DNA of 64,000 bases from Aurantimonas coralicida DSM 14790 (GCF_000421645.1 NZ_ATXK01000010.1:1-64000), one strand, 5' to 3'. Positions 1-10,027 are shown, counted from the stretch's first letter. Notes: generated by a model not told the origin, from the sequence alone. Numbers and translations: made by a program.

Positions 1-2
1 TC

Positions 3-95
3 GTGCCGATCGCGATGGAAGACAAGCTGCGCTTCGCCATCCGCGAAGGCGGCCGCACCGTCGGCGCCGGCATCGTCGCCTCGATCATCGAGTAG
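3..95 (+). CDS. tuf: Elongation factor Tu, C-terminal end (partial)
   Basis: Only the last 30 codons lie in the window. They read [18 protein letters not shown] and then a Thr-Val-Gly-Ala-Gly stretch, which is the highly conserved end of EF-Tu domain 3. EF-Tu carries aminoacyl-tRNA to the ribosome as a GTP complex. In most alphaproteobacteria a tuf copy sits directly before rpsJ, as here, so this is the end of the str operon running into the S10 cluster. The 5' part is cut off by the window edge. Confidence 0.95.
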   Translation: MPIAMEDKLRFAIREGGRTVGAGIVASIIE

Positions 96-108
96 GACGA
101 AGCGATCT

Positions 109-150
109 CGGGGACGCCGCGCGCTTGAGAGCGGCGTCCCCGGTTCTTTG
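109..150 (+). terminator. GC-rich hairpin after tuf, possible terminator or attenuator
   Basis: An 11-bp perfect inverted repeat (GGGGACGCCGC at 110-120 pairing with 131-141) encloses a 10-base loop and is followed by GTTCTTTG, a weak T-rich tail. It lies 14 bases after the tuf stop. It could end or attenuate str-operon transcription before rpsJ. The poor T-run makes a full terminator uncertain. Confidence 0.5.
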
Positions 151-260
151 CCCCCCACGGGCGAGCCGGGGTTCGCCCCGCGCGACATTGGCTGCTTTGA
201 CAAGACAAGCGCTCGGAAAGCGCCGCCGCGCCGGTGGTCTCCGACGAGAGGACGAATAAA

Positions 261-569
<309 letters not shown>

Positions 570-594
570 TCCGAGCACGGGAAGGATAACGCCC

Positions 595-1320
595 ATGCGT
601 TCAGGTGTGATAGCACAGAAGGTCGGCATGACCCGCGTCTACAACGACGTCGGTGAGCATGTTCCGGTCACCGTCCTGAAGGTCGAGAACCTCCAGGTCG
701 TCGCCCAGCGGACCAAGGAAAAGAACGGTTACACCGCCGTCCAGGTCGGCGCTGGCCTCGCCAAGGTCAAGAACACGTCCAAGCCGATGCGCGGCGTGTT
801 TGCCCAGGCTTCGGTCGAACCGAAGCGCAAGCTCGTCGAGTTCCGCGTGTCGGACGACAACATGATCGACGTCGGTGCCGAGATCACGGCCGAGCACTTC
901 GTGCCGGGCCAGATGGTCGACGTGACCGGCACCTCGATCGGTAAGGGCTTCGCCGGCGCGATGAAGCGCCACAACTTCGGCGGCCTGCGCGCCACCCACG
1001 GCGTGTCCGTCTCGCACCGTTCGCACGGTTCGACCGGTCAGCGTCAGGATCCCGGCAAGGTCTTCAAGAACAAGAAGATGGCCGGCCATATGGGCGACGT
1101 CCGCGTGACCACGCAGAACCTGCAGGTCGTGCGCACCGATCCCGAGAAGGGCCTGATCCTGGTTCGTGGCGCCGTCCCGGGCTCCAAGGGTGGCTGGATC
1201 GAAATTCGTGACGCCGTGAAGGCGTCGCTGCCCGACAACGCGCCGAAGCCGGCCGCGCTCCGCAACGCCGGAAACGGTGCTGCTGTCGAGACCGCGGACG
1301 CTTCCGAGGGAGCGGAATAA
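595..1320 (+). CDS. rplC: 50S ribosomal protein L3
   Basis: The 241-residue product starts [18 protein letters not shown], the standard L3 N-terminus that packs against the 23S rRNA 3' end. The central basic loop that approaches the peptidyl-transferase centre is visible around residues 125-160 ([15 protein letters not shown], then [21 protein letters not shown]). A 30-residue Ala-rich acidic tail after residue 210 is common in alphaproteobacteria. The ATG at 595 follows GGAAGGA; the 16 codons open upstream overlap rpsJ and are not L3-like. It overlaps rplD by one base (TAATG), which favours translational coupling. Confidence 0.98.
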   Translation: MRSGVIAQKVGMTRVYNDVGEHVPVTVLKVENLQVVAQRTKEKNGYTAVQVGAGLAKVKNTSKPMRGVFAQASVEPKRKLVEFRVSDDNMIDVGAEITAEHFVPGQMVDVTGTSIGKGFAGAMKRHNFGGLRATHGVSVSHRSHGSTGQRQDPGKVFKNKKMAGHMGDVRVTTQNLQVVRTDPEKGLILVRGAVPGSKGGWIEIRDAVKASLPDNAPKPAALRNAGNGAAVETADASEGAE

Positions 1321-1940
1321 TGGACGTTACGATCAAAAGCCTCGACGGCAAGGACGCCGGCACGGCTACCCTGGCCGACGACATCTTCGGTCTCGAGCCG
1401 CGCGAAGACATTCTTCAGCGCATGGTTCGCTGGCAGCTGGCCAAGCGCCAGCAGGGGTCCCACCAGACCCTCGGCCGTGCGGAAATCGCACGGACCGGCG
1501 CGAAGCTGTACCGCCAGAAGGGCACCGGTCGTGCCCGTCACGGCTCGGCGCGTGCGCCGCAGTTCCGCGGTGGTGGCAAGGCCCACGGTCCGGTCTCGCG
1601 CAGCCATGCGCATGACCTGCCGAAGAAGGTGCGGGCTCTGGCCCTGCGCCATGCGCTGTCGGCCAAGGCGAAGTCGGGCGGCATCGTCGTCATCGACGAG
1701 CTGAAGGCTGCTGAGGGCAAGACCAAGGCGATGGTCAAGACCTTCGCCGATCTGGGCCTGACCAACGCGCTGTTCATCGGTGGTGCGGAGCTCGACGCGA
1801 ACTTCACGCGCTCGGCTCGCAACATCCCGCAAATGGACGTGCTGCCGGTTCAGGGCATCAACGTCTACGACATTCTCCGCCGCCAGACGCTGGTTCTGTC
1901 GAAGGCTGCGGTCGAGGCTCTCGAGGAGCGGTTCAAATGA
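1320..1940 (+). CDS. rplD: 50S ribosomal protein L4
   Basis: This 206-residue protein begins [14 protein letters not shown] and carries the extended basic L4 loop (about residues 45-100, with [18 protein letters not shown] and [10 protein letters not shown]) that lines the peptide exit tunnel. In gammaproteobacteria L4 represses the S10 operon through a leader structure; I see no obvious equivalent leader before rpsJ here. The start overlaps the rplC stop by one base, and the stop overlaps rplW by four bases. Confidence 0.98.
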   Translation: MDVTIKSLDGKDAGTATLADDIFGLEPREDILQRMVRWQLAKRQQGSHQTLGRAEIARTGAKLYRQKGTGRARHGSARAPQFRGGGKAHGPVSRSHAHDLPKKVRALALRHALSAKAKSGGIVVIDELKAAEGKTKAMVKTFADLGLTNALFIGGAELDANFTRSARNIPQMDVLPVQGINVYDILRRQTLVLSKAAVEALEERFK

Positions 1941-2230
1941 CCGATCTGCGCCATTACGACGTCATCACGAGCCCGGTGATCACCGAAAAGTCGACGCTTC
2001 TGTCCGACAACAACCAGGTGGTCTTCAACGTCCCGGGGACGGCGACCAAGCCGGACATCAAGGCCGCCGTCGAGGCGCTCTTCAATGTCAAGGTGACCGC
2101 CGTCAACACCATGGTCCGCAAGGGCAAGGTCAAGCGCTTCCGTGGCCGCATCGGCCGCCAGAGCGATCAGAAAAAAGCCGTCGTGACGTTGGCCGAAGGC
2201 CAGTCCATCGACGTCTCGACCGGTCTTTGA
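1937..2230 (+). CDS. rplW: 50S ribosomal protein L23
   Basis: The 97-residue product starts [20 protein letters not shown] and has the L23 fold signature, with the K-x-R-x-G-R basic segment near residues 68-75. L23 sits at the tunnel exit and is the docking site for trigger factor and SRP. It overlaps rplD by four bases (ATGA), so it is probably translated by coupled reinitiation. Length and sequence are ordinary. Confidence 0.98.
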   Translation: MTDLRHYDVITSPVITEKSTLLSDNNQVVFNVPGTATKPDIKAAVEALFNVKVTAVNTMVRKGKVKRFRGRIGRQSDQKKAVVTLAEGQSIDVSTGL

Positions 2231-2253
2231 TCGGGACCGGAGGGAGCTAGGCA

Positions 2254-3090
2254 ATGGCACTTAAGAATTTCAAACCGAACACGCCGAGCCAGCGTCAGCT
2301 GGTCATCGTCGATCGCTCGGGCCTCTGGAAGGGCAAGCCGGTCAAGCAGTTGACCGAGGGTCTCAGCCAGAAGGGCGGCCGCAACAATGCCGGTCGCGTC
2401 ACGGCTCGCTACCAGGGCGGCGGTCACAAGCGGACCTACCGCATCATCGACTTCAAGCGTCGCAAGTTCGACGTGTCGGCGACGGTCGAGCGGATCGAGT
2501 ACGATCCGAACCGCACCGCCTTCATCGCGCTGCTGAAGTACGAGGATGGCGAGTTCGCCTACATCCTGGCGCCGCAGCGCGTGGCTGCTGGCGACACGGT
2601 GATCTCGGGCCTGTCCGGCGTCGACGTCAAGCCGGGCAACGCGATGCCGCTGTCGGCCATGCCGGTCGGCACGATCGTCCACAATGTCGAGATGAAGCCG
2701 GAGAAGGGTGGTCAGATCGCCCGTTCGGCTGGCGCCTATGCGCAGCTCGTCGGTCGTGACTCGGGTCTCGCAATCCTGCGCCTGAATTCGGGCGAGCAGC
2801 GCCTGGTCCCGTCGTCCTGTCTCGCGACGGTCGGCGCGGTCTCCAACGCCGATCACTCGAACATCAACCTCGGCAAGGCTGGTCGTTCGCGCTGGCTGGG
2901 TCGTCGCCCGCACGTTCGCGGTGTCGTGATGAACCCCGTCGATCACCCGCATGGTGGTGGTGAAGGTCGTACGTCCGGTGGTCGTCACCCGGTTTCGCCG
3001 TGGGGCAAGCCGACCAAGGGCAAGCGTACCCGCCAGAACAAGTCGACTGACAAGTTCATCATGCGCTCGCGCCATCAGCGCAAGAAGTAA
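2254..3090 (+). CDS. rplB: 50S ribosomal protein L2
   Basis: This 278-residue protein starts [20 protein letters not shown]. It contains the L2 RNA-binding domain (about 60-200) and the universal signature [14 protein letters not shown] around residue 226, whose histidine lies near the peptidyl-transferase centre. L2 bridges the subunits and is required for their association. A GGAGGGAGCTAG sequence precedes the ATG at a usable spacing. It lies 23 bases after rplW in the S10 cluster. Confidence 0.98.
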   Translation: MALKNFKPNTPSQRQLVIVDRSGLWKGKPVKQLTEGLSQKGGRNNAGRVTARYQGGGHKRTYRIIDFKRRKFDVSATVERIEYDPNRTAFIALLKYEDGEFAYILAPQRVAAGDTVISGLSGVDVKPGNAMPLSAMPVGTIVHNVEMKPEKGGQIARSAGAYAQLVGRDSGLAILRLNSGEQRLVPSSCLATVGAVSNADHSNINLGKAGRSRWLGRRPHVRGVVMNPVDHPHGGGEGRTSGGRHPVSPWGKPTKGKRTRQNKSTDKFIMRSRHQRKK

Positions 3091-3102
3091 GAGGATTTCT
3101 TC

Positions 3103-3381
3103 ATGACACGTTCCGTCTGGAAGGGTCCGTTCGTCGATGGCTACCTTCTCAAGAAAGCCGAGAAGGGGCGCGAGAGCGGCCGCAACGATGTGATCAAGAT
3201 CTGGAGCCGTCGTTCGACGATCCTGCCCCAGTTCGTCGGTCAGACCTTCGGCGTCTACAACGGCTCGAAGCACATTCCGGTGTCGGTCAACGAGGATATG
3301 GTCGGACACAAGTTCGGCGAGTTCGCTCCGACCCGCACCTATTACGGCCACGGCGCCGACAAGAAGGCGAAGAGGAAGTAG
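3103..3381 (+). CDS. rpsS: 30S ribosomal protein S19
   Basis: The 92-residue product starts [20 protein letters not shown] and includes the signature around residues 53-78 ([19 protein letters not shown], then G-E-F-A-P-T-R-T). S19 pairs with S13 in the 30S head and contacts 16S rRNA near the A-site. It follows rplB by 12 bases and is separated from rplV by two bases. Confidence 0.98.
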   Translation: MTRSVWKGPFVDGYLLKKAEKGRESGRNDVIKIWSRRSTILPQFVGQTFGVYNGSKHIPVSVNEDMVGHKFGEFAPTRTYYGHGADKKAKRK

Positions 3382-3383
3382 CA

Positions 3384-3773
3384 ATGGGCAAGGCCAAAGC
3401 CGAACGTCGGCTGTCGGAGAACGAGGCGAGAGCGGTCGCCCGGACGATCCGTGTCAGCCCGCAGAAACTGAACCTCGTCGCGCAGATGATCCGCGGCAAG
3501 AAGGTCGACGCCGCACTCGCGGATCTGACCTTCTCGCGCAAGCGGATCGCCGAGACGGTCAAGAAGACGCTGGAAAGCGCCATCGCCAACGCCGAGAACA
3601 ACCATGATCTCGACGTCGATTCGCTGGTCGTCGCCGAGGCTTATGTCGGCAAGTCGATCACGATGAAGCGCTTTCATGCCCGCGGTCGCGGTCGTGCCAG
3701 CCGCGTCGAGAAGCCGTTCTCGCATCTGACGATCGTCGTGCGCGAGATCGCCGCAATCGAGGAGGCCGCATAA
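3384..3773 (+). CDS. rplV: 50S ribosomal protein L22
   Basis: This 129-residue protein matches L22: [20 protein letters not shown] near residues 20-40, and the extended beta-hairpin segment ([20 protein letters not shown], about 94-113) that forms part of the exit-tunnel constriction. Changes in that hairpin cause macrolide resistance in other bacteria; nothing in this hairpin stands out as altered. It overlaps rpsC by one base (TAATG). Confidence 0.98.
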   Translation: MGKAKAERRLSENEARAVARTIRVSPQKLNLVAQMIRGKKVDAALADLTFSRKRIAETVKKTLESAIANAENNHDLDVDSLVVAEAYVGKSITMKRFHARGRGRASRVEKPFSHLTIVVREIAAIEEAA

Positions 3774-4480
3774 TGGGTCAGAAGATCAATCCGACCGGTT
3801 TTCGGCTCGGCATCAACCGCACCTGGGATTCGCGCTGGTATGCGAACACCGGCGAGTACGGTCACCTGCTGCACGAGGATCTGAAGATCCGCGCCTATCT
3901 GCTCAACGAGCTGAAGCAGGCCGCGGTCTCCAAGATCGTCATCGAGCGTCCGCACAAGAAGTGCCGCATTACGATCCACTCGGCACGTCCGGGCATCGTC
4001 ATCGGCAAGAAGGGCGCCGACATCGAGAAGCTTCGCAAGAAGCTCGCTGCGATGACCAACGCCGAGACGCACATCAACATTGTCGAGGTGCGCAAGCCCG
4101 AGACCGATGCGACCCTGGTGGCTCAGTCCATCGCCCAGCAGCTCGAGCGCCGCGTGGCGTTCCGCCGTGCGATGAAGCGTGCCGTCCAGTCCGCCATGCG
4201 CCTCGGCGCGGAAGGCATCCGCATCAATTGCGGTGGCCGTCTCGGCGGCGCGGAGATCGCGCGCACCGAATGGTACCGCGAAGGCCGGGTGCCGCTGCAC
4301 ACGCTGCGCGCCGACATTGACTACGGGACTGCCGAAGCCAAGACGGCCTACGGCATCTGCGGCGTCAAGGTCTGGATCTTCAAGGGCGAGATTCTCGAGC
4401 ACGATCCGATGGCCTCCGAGCGCCGTCAGGTCGAAGGCGAGGGTCAGGGCGGCGGCGGTCGTCGTCGCGAGCACGCCTGA
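3773..4480 (+). CDS. rpsC: 30S ribosomal protein S3
   Basis: The 235-residue product starts [20 protein letters not shown]. It has an N-terminal helix, a KH domain with the G-x-x-G loop ([12 protein letters not shown], about 75-86), and the C-terminal S3 domain ([20 protein letters not shown], about 131-150). S3 helps form the mRNA entry channel. The Gly/Arg-rich tail ([12 protein letters not shown]) is typical of rhizobial S3. Translational coupling to rplV is suggested by the one-base overlap. Confidence 0.98.
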   Translation: MGQKINPTGFRLGINRTWDSRWYANTGEYGHLLHEDLKIRAYLLNELKQAAVSKIVIERPHKKCRITIHSARPGIVIGKKGADIEKLRKKLAAMTNAETHINIVEVRKPETDATLVAQSIAQQLERRVAFRRAMKRAVQSAMRLGAEGIRINCGGRLGGAEIARTEWYREGRVPLHTLRADIDYGTAEAKTAYGICGVKVWIFKGEILEHDPMASERRQVEGEGQGGGGRRREHA

Positions 4481-4507
4481 GCCTTATCGAATTCGGAGTG
4501 ACATAAG

Positions 4508-4921
4508 ATGCTGCAGCCAAAGCGCACAAAGTACCGGAAGGCGTTCAAGGGACGCATTCACGGTACCGCAAAAGGCGGAACCGGCCTTAATTTCGGCGCC
4601 TTCGGATTGAAGGCGATGGAACCAGAGCGGGTCACCGCGCGTCAGATCGAGGCGGCTCGCCGCGCGATCACCCGCCAGATGAAGCGCCAAGGCCGCGTGT
4701 GGATCCGGATCTTCCCGGACCTGCCCGTGACCTCCAAGCCGACCGAAGTCCGCATGGGTAAGGGCAAGGGGTCCGTTGACTATTGGGCGGCGCGGGTGCA
4801 TCCCGGCCGCGTGGTCTTCGAGATCGACGGTGTCGACGAGACGACGGCCCGCGAGGCGCTTCGTCTCGGCGCGGCCAAGCTGCCGATCCGTACGCGCTTC
4901 ATTCAGCGCATTGCCGAATAG
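4508..4921 (+). CDS. rplP: 50S ribosomal protein L16
   Basis: This 137-residue protein starts [20 protein letters not shown]. It has the two L16 signatures, [20 protein letters not shown] (about 50-69) and the [14 protein letters not shown] segment (about 81-94) near the A-site tRNA elbow. The spacer to rpsC is 27 bases with GGAGTGAC as the likely ribosome-binding site. Nothing unusual is seen. Confidence 0.98.
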   Translation: MLQPKRTKYRKAFKGRIHGTAKGGTGLNFGAFGLKAMEPERVTARQIEAARRAITRQMKRQGRVWIRIFPDLPVTSKPTEVRMGKGKGSVDYWAARVHPGRVVFEIDGVDETTAREALRLGAAKLPIRTRFIQRIAE

Positions 4922-4932
4922 GAGAGTTTGAA

Positions 4933-5133
4933 GTGAAAGCTTCCGACGTCAAGACAATGACCCAGGACGAACTCACCGACGAGCTCGCCAAGCTGAAGAA
5001 GGAGCAGTTCAACCTGCGCTTCCAGCGTGCCACGGGTCAGCTCGAGAACACCGCCCGCGTGCGCAAGGTGCGCCGCGACATCGCGCGGATCAAGACGATT
5101 TCTCGCCTGAAGGCGGGCGAGGCCAAGGCCTGA
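4933..5133 (+). CDS. rpmC: 50S ribosomal protein L29
   Basis: The 66-residue protein reads (M)[20 protein letters not shown] and then the two-helix L29 core, with [14 protein letters not shown] at about 27-40. L29 lies at the tunnel exit beside L23. The start is a GTG at 4933, placed 6 bases after GGAGAG; the longer open frame from 4783 overlaps rplP out of frame and is not used. It ends 10 bases before rpsQ. Confidence 0.97.
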   Translation: MKASDVKTMTQDELTDELAKLKKEQFNLRFQRATGQLENTARVRKVRRDIARIKTISRLKAGEAKA

Positions 5134-5143
5134 GGACGAGAAT

Positions 5144-5392
5144 ATGCCCAAACGTATCCTGCAGGGGACGGTCGTCTCCGACAAGAACGACAAGACGGTA
5201 GTGGTCCTGGTGGAGCGTCGCTTCACCCACCCGCTGTTCAAGAAGACCGTGCGCCGTACCAAGAAGTACAAGGCGCACGACGAGAGCAATCAGTACAAGG
5301 TCGGCGATATCGTCTCCATCGAGGAGACGCGGCCGATCTCGCGCGACAAGAGCTGGATCGTCGTTTCGAGCGAAGCGGCAGCAGCCAGTTGA
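5144..5392 (+). CDS. rpsQ: 30S ribosomal protein S17
   Basis: The 82-residue OB-fold protein starts [20 protein letters not shown] and includes the S17 signature [13 protein letters not shown] near residues 54-66. S17 binds helix 11 of 16S rRNA and is a primary assembly protein. A 62-base spacer with a GC-rich inverted repeat (GCCGGG with CCCGGC) follows, so this may mark the join between the S10 and spc portions of the cluster. Confidence 0.98.
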   Translation: MPKRILQGTVVSDKNDKTVVVLVERRFTHPLFKKTVRRTKKYKAHDESNQYKVGDIVSIEETRPISRDKSWIVVSSEAAAAS

Positions 5393-5454
5393 TGATTTGG
5401 CCGGGACGCGCGCGTCAAGCGCACCCCGGCAGCAAGCTTTGAAGGCGGTCTGAC

Positions 5455-5823
5455 ATGATTCAGATGCAAACAAACCTCGACGTCGCGGATAACTCCGGTG
5501 CGCGTCGTGTCATGTGCATCAAGGTATTGGGCGGCTCGAAGCGGAAATATGCCTCGGTCGGCGACATCATCGTCGTTTCCGTGAAGGAGGCAATTCCGCG
5601 GGGCCGTGTGAAGAAGGGCGACGTGATGAAGGCCGTGGTGGTACGTACCGCCAAGGACATCCGCCGCGCCGACGGTTCGGTGATCCGGTTCGATTCGAAC
5701 GCCGCGGTCCTGATCGACAACAAGAAAGAGCCGGTCGGCACCCGTATCTTCGGCCCGGTTCCCCGCGAGCTTCGCGGCAAGAACCACATGAAGATCGTCT
5801 CGCTGGCCCCCGAAGTTCTGTAA
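5455..5823 (+). CDS. rplN: 50S ribosomal protein L14
   Basis: This 122-residue protein starts [20 protein letters not shown], the near-universal L14 N-terminus, and has R-G-R-V-K-K-G-D-V near residues 49-57. L14 sits in the subunit interface and is the target of the silencing factor RsfS. It begins the spc-type gene order: rplN-rplX-rplE-rpsN-rpsH-rplF-rplR-rpsE-rpmD-rplO-secY. Confidence 0.98.
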   Translation: MIQMQTNLDVADNSGARRVMCIKVLGGSKRKYASVGDIIVVSVKEAIPRGRVKKGDVMKAVVVRTAKDIRRADGSVIRFDSNAAVLIDNKKEPVGTRIFGPVPRELRGKNHMKIVSLAPEVL

Positions 5824-5838
5824 GAAGGAGAGCGGACG

Positions 5839-6153
5839 ATGCAGAAGATCCGCAAGGGCGACACGGTCGTCGTGCTCGCCGGCAAGGACAAGGGCCGGTC
5901 GGGTGAAGTCATTAAGGTGATGCCGAAGGACGGTCGTGCACTGGTGCGTGGGATCAACATGATCAAGCGCCACCAGCGTCAGACCGCTTCCCAGGAAGCC
6001 GGCATCATCAACAAGGAAGCCGGCATTCAGCTTTCCAACCTGGCGGTCGCAGACCCGAAGGACGGCAAGGCGACCCGCGTCGGCTTCAAGGTACTCGACG
6101 ATGGCACCAAGGTGCGCGTCGCCAAGCGCTCGGGAGAGCAGATCAATGGCTGA
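5839..6153 (+). CDS. rplX: 50S ribosomal protein L24
   Basis: The 104-residue product contains the KOW motif near its N-terminus ([20 protein letters not shown], residues 3-22) and the L24 segment [11 protein letters not shown]24 is one of the two assembly initiators of the 50S subunit. AAGAAGGAG precedes the ATG. Its last eight bases overlap rplE, so rplE is likely coupled to it. Confidence 0.98.
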   Translation: MQKIRKGDTVVVLAGKDKGRSGEVIKVMPKDGRALVRGINMIKRHQRQTASQEAGIINKEAGIQLSNLAVADPKDGKATRVGFKVLDDGTKVRVAKRSGEQING

Positions 6154-6709
6154 TACGGAAACCGCTTACGAGCCGCGCCTCAAGCGCGTCTATCGCGAAG
6201 AGGTCCGCAAGACGCTTCAGGACCAGTTCTCGTATCAGAACGAGATGCAGGTCCCGCGCGTCGACAAGATCGTCATCAACATGGGCGTCGGCGAGGCAAC
6301 TGCCGACTCCAAAAAGCCGACGGTCGCTGCCGAGGACCTGGGCCGCATCGCGGGCCAGAAGCCGGTCATCACCTATGCGCGCAACTCCATCGCAGGCTTC
6401 AAGGTCCGCGAAGGCATGCCGATCGGCGCCAAGGTCACGCTGCGCAAGGACCGCATGTACGAGTTCATGGACCGGCTGGTGCAGATCGCACTGCCGCGTG
6501 TCCGCGACTTCCGCGGCCTGAACCCGAAGAGCTTCGACGGTCGTGGCAATTTCGCCATGGGCGTCAAGGAGCACATCGTGTTCCCGGAGATCAACTACGA
6601 CAAGGTTGATCAGATGTGGGGCATGGACATCATCGTCTGTACGACGGCGAACACCGACGACGAAGCCCGGGCGCTGCTGACAGCGTTCAACTTCCCGTTC
6701 CGCCAGTAA
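6146..6709 (+). CDS. rplE: 50S ribosomal protein L5
   Basis: This 187-residue protein starts [20 protein letters not shown]. The L5 signature is at about 55-85 ([13 protein letters not shown]), and the C-terminal half keeps [18 protein letters not shown]5 binds 5S rRNA and contacts S13 across the B1b bridge. The ATG at 6146 sits within the end of rplX after GGGAGAGC; the 15 codons open before it do not look like L5. Confidence 0.98.
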   Translation: MADTETAYEPRLKRVYREEVRKTLQDQFSYQNEMQVPRVDKIVINMGVGEATADSKKPTVAAEDLGRIAGQKPVITYARNSIAGFKVREGMPIGAKVTLRKDRMYEFMDRLVQIALPRVRDFRGLNPKSFDGRGNFAMGVKEHIVFPEINYDKVDQMWGMDIIVCTTANTDDEARALLTAFNFPFRQ

Positions 6710-6734
6710 CGGCTGACGAGCAAAGGACGAGATA

Positions 6735-7040
6735 ATGGCCAAAAAGGGCATGATCGAGCAGAACAAGCACCGTCAGAAGATGGTGGCGAAATACGCCGCC
6801 AAGCGGGCTGCTCTGAAGGCGATCACCAAGAATGCCGACGCCCCCATGGAAGAGCGCTTTCAGGCGCAGCTCCAGCTCGCGGAACTGCCGCGGAACGGGT
6901 CGAAGGTTCGCATTCGTAACCGCTGCGAGGTGACGGGCCGTCCGCGCGCCTACTATCGCAAGCTGAAGATGAGCCGCATTGCGCTCCGGGACCTGGGCAA
7001 CAACGGCCAGATCCCCGGTATCGTGAAGTCGAGCTGGTAA
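6735..7040 (+). CDS. rpsN: 30S ribosomal protein S14 (zinc-free form)
   Basis: The 101-residue protein starts [20 protein letters not shown]. It lacks the two C-x-x-C pairs of the short zinc-binding S14, so it is the longer zinc-independent type. The C-terminal signature [20 protein letters not shown] (about 60-79) is intact. S14 acts late in 30S head assembly. Spacing to rpsH is 12 bases with a GGAGG in between. Confidence 0.98.
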   Translation: MAKKGMIEQNKHRQKMVAKYAAKRAALKAITKNADAPMEERFQAQLQLAELPRNGSKVRIRNRCEVTGRPRAYYRKLKMSRIALRDLGNNGQIPGIVKSSW

Positions 7041-7052
7041 GGAGGTATAGAC

Positions 7053-7451
7053 ATGTCTTTGTCTGATCCGCTCGGCGATATGCTGACCCGTATCCGCAAC
7101 GCCATCATGCGCAACAAGTCCTCGGTGACGACGCCCGCGTCGAAGCTGCGCGGCCGTGTGCTCGACGTCCTCAAGGACGAGGGCTACATCCGTGGCTACA
7201 CCCAGACCGAGTTCGTTGCCGGCAAGTCCGAGTACGAAATCGAGCTGAAGTACTACGAAGGCGGACCCGTCATCCGGGAGATCGCCCGCGTCTCGAAGCC
7301 TGGTCGTCGCGTCTATGTGTCGGCCAAGACGATTCCGCAGGTCGCGAACGGTCTGGGCATCTCGGTCCTGTCGACGCCGAAGGGCGTCATGGCCGACCAT
7401 AGCGCCCGTGAACAGAATGTCGGCGGCGAGGTGCTCTGCCGCGTCTTCTGA
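7053..7451 (+). CDS. rpsH: 30S ribosomal protein S8
   Basis: The 132-residue product starts [20 protein letters not shown] and ends with the S8 signature ([20 protein letters not shown]) that binds 16S helix 21. In E. coli S8 also represses the spc operon by binding an rplE leader structure; I could not identify a matching structure here. It follows rpsN behind a strong GGAGG. Confidence 0.98.
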   Translation: MSLSDPLGDMLTRIRNAIMRNKSSVTTPASKLRGRVLDVLKDEGYIRGYTQTEFVAGKSEYEIELKYYEGGPVIREIARVSKPGRRVYVSAKTIPQVANGLGISVLSTPKGVMADHSAREQNVGGEVLCRVF

Positions 7452-7492
7452 CGCGGCGGCACTGACGCCCAGCGAACGCACAGGGTTTCGAA

Positions 7493-8026
7493 ATGTCTCG
7501 TATTGGTAAGAAGCCGATCGCACTGCCGGAGGGTGTCTCTGCCACCGTCGACGGTCAGACCGTGACGGCAAAGGGCCCTAAGGGCGAGCTCACCTTCGTG
7601 GTGAACGAGGAAGTCCTCGTGAAGATGGAAGACGGCGCGGTCCAGGTGGATCCGCGCGACAATTCCAAGGATGCACGCTCCAAGTGGGGCATGTCCCGCA
7701 CGATGATCTCCAACATCGTCAACGGCGTGAAGACGGGTTTCGAGAAGAAGCTCGAGATCAACGGCGTCGGCTATCGTGCCTCGCTGCAGGGCAAGAACCT
7801 GCAGCTGGCCCTTGGCTTCTCGCACGATGTGATCTACCCGGTGCCGGAAGGTATCCAGATCACCGTGCCCAAGCCAACCGAGATCGTCATCTCGGGCATC
7901 GACCGTCAACGGGTCGGGCAGGTTGCGGCAGAGATTCGCGAGTACCGCGGCCCCGAGCCCTACAAGGGCAAGGGCGTCAAATATGCTGACGAGACGATCG
8001 TCCGCAAAGAGGGCAAGAAGAAGTAG
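7493..8026 (+). CDS. rplF: 50S ribosomal protein L6
   Basis: This 177-residue protein starts [20 protein letters not shown] and consists of two tandem L6 domains; the C-terminal signature [10 protein letters not shown] is at about 157-166. L6 binds near the sarcin-ricin loop. The 41-base spacer from rpsH contains no strong structure. It ends eight bases before rplR. Confidence 0.98.
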   Translation: MSRIGKKPIALPEGVSATVDGQTVTAKGPKGELTFVVNEEVLVKMEDGAVQVDPRDNSKDARSKWGMSRTMISNIVNGVKTGFEKKLEINGVGYRASLQGKNLQLALGFSHDVIYPVPEGIQITVPKPTEIVISGIDRQRVGQVAAEIREYRGPEPYKGKGVKYADETIVRKEGKKK

Positions 8027-8034
8027 GGCTCGTA

Positions 8035-8397
8035 ATGGCTACCTTGAAGGAAAATCTGCGACGGCGGGCCTCGCGCATCCGCCGCTCGATCAAGAAGGTG
8101 GCGAACGGTCGTCCTCGGCTGTCCGTCCATCGCTCTTCGAAGAACATCTATGCGCAGATCATCGACGACACCGCGGGCCGTACGCTCGCCGCTGCCTCGA
8201 CCCTCGACACCTCGCTGCGTTCGCAGCTGAAGACGGGTGCCGACACCGAGGCCGCTGCGGCGGTTGGCAAGCTGGTCGCCGAGCGTGCGAAGGAAGCCGG
8301 CGTCACCGACGTGGTTTTCGATCGTGGCGCGTTCATCTATCACGGCCGGATCAAGGCACTCGCCGAATCGGCACGTGAAGGCGGTCTCAACTTCTGA
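8035..8397 (+). CDS. rplR: 50S ribosomal protein L18
   Basis: The 120-residue protein starts [20 protein letters not shown], with the basic N-terminal tail and the 5S rRNA-binding fold ([18 protein letters not shown], about 28-45; [20 protein letters not shown], about 95-114). L18 with L5 carries 5S rRNA into the central protuberance. It is followed by an 89-base spacer holding a nested hairpin. Confidence 0.98.
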   Translation: MATLKENLRRRASRIRRSIKKVANGRPRLSVHRSSKNIYAQIIDDTAGRTLAAASTLDTSLRSQLKTGADTEAAAAVGKLVAERAKEAGVTDVVFDRGAFIYHGRIKALAESAREGGLNF

Positions 8398-8432
8398 GGC
8401 CGCTCGGGCGCATCGCCCGTATCATTGCGGCC
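8398..8432 (+). other. Nested hairpin in the rplR-rpsE spacer
   Basis: GGCCGC at 8398-8403 pairs with 8427-8432, and inside it CGGGCG at 8405-8410 pairs with 8414-8419 around a CAT loop. No T-run follows, so it is not a standard terminator. It may stabilise or process the long ribosomal protein transcript, or simply reflect GC-rich sequence. Confidence 0.45.
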
Positions 8433-8486
8433 GCTTGACGCGGTCGCCACCGACAGACGCCTCCGGAAAAGAACAAGGAACAGGAT

Positions 8487-9044
8487 ATGGCGCCTCGTAA
8501 CGATCGACGTGAAGACCGCGATGACGGTTTCGTCGACAAGCTCGTTCACATCAACCGCGTTGCCAAGGTGGTCAAGGGTGGCCGTCGCTTCGGCTTCGCC
8601 GCCCTCGTCGTCGTCGGCGACTTGAAGGGCCGCGTCGGCTTCGGCCACGGCAAGGCACGCGAAGTGCCGGAGGCCATCCGCAAGGCGACGGAAGCCGCCA
8701 AGCGCGATCTCATCTTCGTGCCGCTGCGCGACGGTCGTACGCTGCATCATGACGTCAGCGGTCGTCACGGCGCCGGCAAGGTCATCCTGCGCGCCGCCGA
8801 GGCCGGTACCGGCATCATCGCCGGCGGCCCGATGCGCGCCGTCTTCGAAGCCGTCGGCATGCATGACGTCGTCGCCAAGTCGCTCGGCTCGTCGAACCCC
8901 TACAACATGGTTCGCGCGACCTTCGACGGCCTGAAGCAGGCCATGCATCCGAAGGACGTCGCTTCGCGTCGCGGCATCAAGTACTCCGAGCTCCAGGCAC
9001 GTCGCCGGGAAGTCATCGGTGCGCAGGCCGCTTCCGAGGATTGA
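8487..9044 (+). CDS. rpsE: 30S ribosomal protein S5
   Basis: This 185-residue protein has the double-stranded RNA-binding N-terminal domain signature [17 protein letters not shown] near residues 22-38, and the C-terminal [20 protein letters not shown] (about 110-129). S5 affects decoding accuracy and helps form the mRNA entry site. Eight more codons could be read by starting elsewhere, but the ATG at 8487 after ACAAGGAACAGG fits the family N-terminus. Confidence 0.98.
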   Translation: MAPRNDRREDRDDGFVDKLVHINRVAKVVKGGRRFGFAALVVVGDLKGRVGFGHGKAREVPEAIRKATEAAKRDLIFVPLRDGRTLHHDVSGRHGAGKVILRAAEAGTGIIAGGPMRAVFEAVGMHDVVAKSLGSSNPYNMVRATFDGLKQAMHPKDVASRRGIKYSELQARRREVIGAQAASED

Positions 9045-9050
9045 TTGGAT

Positions 9051-9075
9051 GCGGGGAGTTCGGCGAACTCCTCGC
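9051..9075 (+). other. Hairpin between rpsE and rpmD
   Basis: An 11-bp stem (GCGGGGAGTTC at 9051-9061 with 9065-9075, one G:T wobble) closes a three-base loop seven bases after the rpsE stop. The following GCTTTGAC is too T-poor for efficient termination. It may be a transcript-stabilising or attenuating structure. Confidence 0.5.
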
Positions 9076-9098
9076 GCTTTGACTGAAGGAGCCAATCG

Positions 9099-9302
9099 AT
9101 GGCCGAAACAAAAACCGCAGGTAGCACCGTCACCGTCGTGCAGACCGGCAGCCCCATCCGTCGCTCCGCCGACCAGCGCCAGACGCTGATCGGCCTGGGG
9201 CTGAACAAGATGCACCGTCGCCGGACGCTCGAGGACACCCCCGCCGTGCGTGGGATGATCGCCAAGGTCGCCCATCTCGTGCGCGTGGTCGAGCCGGCCT
9301 GA
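9099..9302 (+). CDS. rpmD: 50S ribosomal protein L30
   Basis: The 67-residue product contains the short L30 fold: [20 protein letters not shown], then [11 protein letters not shown] (about 30-42) and a C-terminal [11 protein letters not shown]30 is often missing in other phyla but standard in proteobacteria. GAAGGAG precedes the ATG. The next gene, rplO, starts only after a 120-base structured gap. Confidence 0.97.
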   Translation: MAETKTAGSTVTVVQTGSPIRRSADQRQTLIGLGLNKMHRRRTLEDTPAVRGMIAKVAHLVRVVEPA

Positions 9303-9369
9303 CGAGTGCGTGGAGCGGCATCGCGTTGGGCGCGGCCGCACCAGACCGTAATTTTGCCAGAGCATCGGG

Positions 9370-9407
9370 CTACCGCGCAGGGCAGGGCGTTGCCCACCCT
9401 CCGGTAG
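9370..9407 (+). promoter_or_regulatory. rplO: Long hairpin directly before the rplO ribosome-binding site
   Basis: Three nested stem segments are visible: CTACCG 9370-9375 with 9402-9407, AGGG 9379-9382 with CCCT 9397-9400, and GGGC 9085-like segment at 9385-9388 with GCCC 9392-9395 around a GTT loop. The structure ends four bases before the AGGAG (9411-9415) that serves rplO. Its place suggests control of rplO/secY translation, or a processing site. This is inference from base pairing only. Confidence 0.5.
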
Positions 9408-9422
9408 ACCAGGAGAAGCAAC

Positions 9423-9890
9423 ATGAAACTCAATGAGATTTCCGACGTCGAGGGCGCGACCCACTCGCGCAAGCGTGTCGGTCGCGGAATCGGTTCGGGC
9501 AAGGGCAAGACCGGTGGTCGTGGCGTCAAGGGACAGAAGTCCCGTTCGGGCGTCTCGATCAACGGCTTCGAGGGCGGCCAGATGCCGCTGTTCCGCCGTC
9601 TGCCGAAGCGCGGCTTCGTCAACATCTTCGCCAAGAACTTCAACGTCGTGTCGCTCGGACGCGTGCAGCAGGCGATCGACGCCGGCAAGCTCGACGCCTC
9701 GGCGACAGTCGATCTCGCAGCCCTCAAGGCTGCCGGTCTGGTGCGTCGCGCCAAGGACGGCGTGCGCGTCCTGGGCGACGGCGAACTGACCGCCAAGGTC
9801 TCCTTCCTCGTCGATGGCGCCTCCAAGTCGGCCGTCGAGAAGGTCGAGAAGGCTGGTGGTTCCATCAAGACCGTGGGAGCGGAAGCCTAA
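9423..9890 (+). CDS. rplO: 50S ribosomal protein L15
   Basis: This 155-residue protein starts [20 protein letters not shown], with the Gly/Arg-rich N-terminal extension that threads into 23S rRNA (about 15-50) and the globular domain after it. The C-terminus is Ala/Lys-rich. It has a good AGGAG seven bases before the ATG and is preceded by a long hairpin. secY follows after 137 bases. Confidence 0.98.
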   Translation: MKLNEISDVEGATHSRKRVGRGIGSGKGKTGGRGVKGQKSRSGVSINGFEGGQMPLFRRLPKRGFVNIFAKNFNVVSLGRVQQAIDAGKLDASATVDLAALKAAGLVRRAKDGVRVLGDGELTAKVSFLVDGASKSAVEKVEKAGGSIKTVGAEA

Positions 9891-10027
9891 GGCTTCTTGC
9901 ACCCGGCGGACGCGGCGTCTATCTCTCGGTCTTCCTCATGGAGGAGCCCGCCGGTAGACGGCGCGGCTGACGGTACGGGCGCGCATTCGATGCCGACCCG
10001 CCGGACAACCCCGGAGACAGGTAAAGT

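Noticed and set aside
197-225. TTGACA as a promoter of the S10 cluster
   Set aside because: The -35 is perfect but the -10 position 17 bases on is GC-rich (GCGCCG), so I list no promoter feature there.
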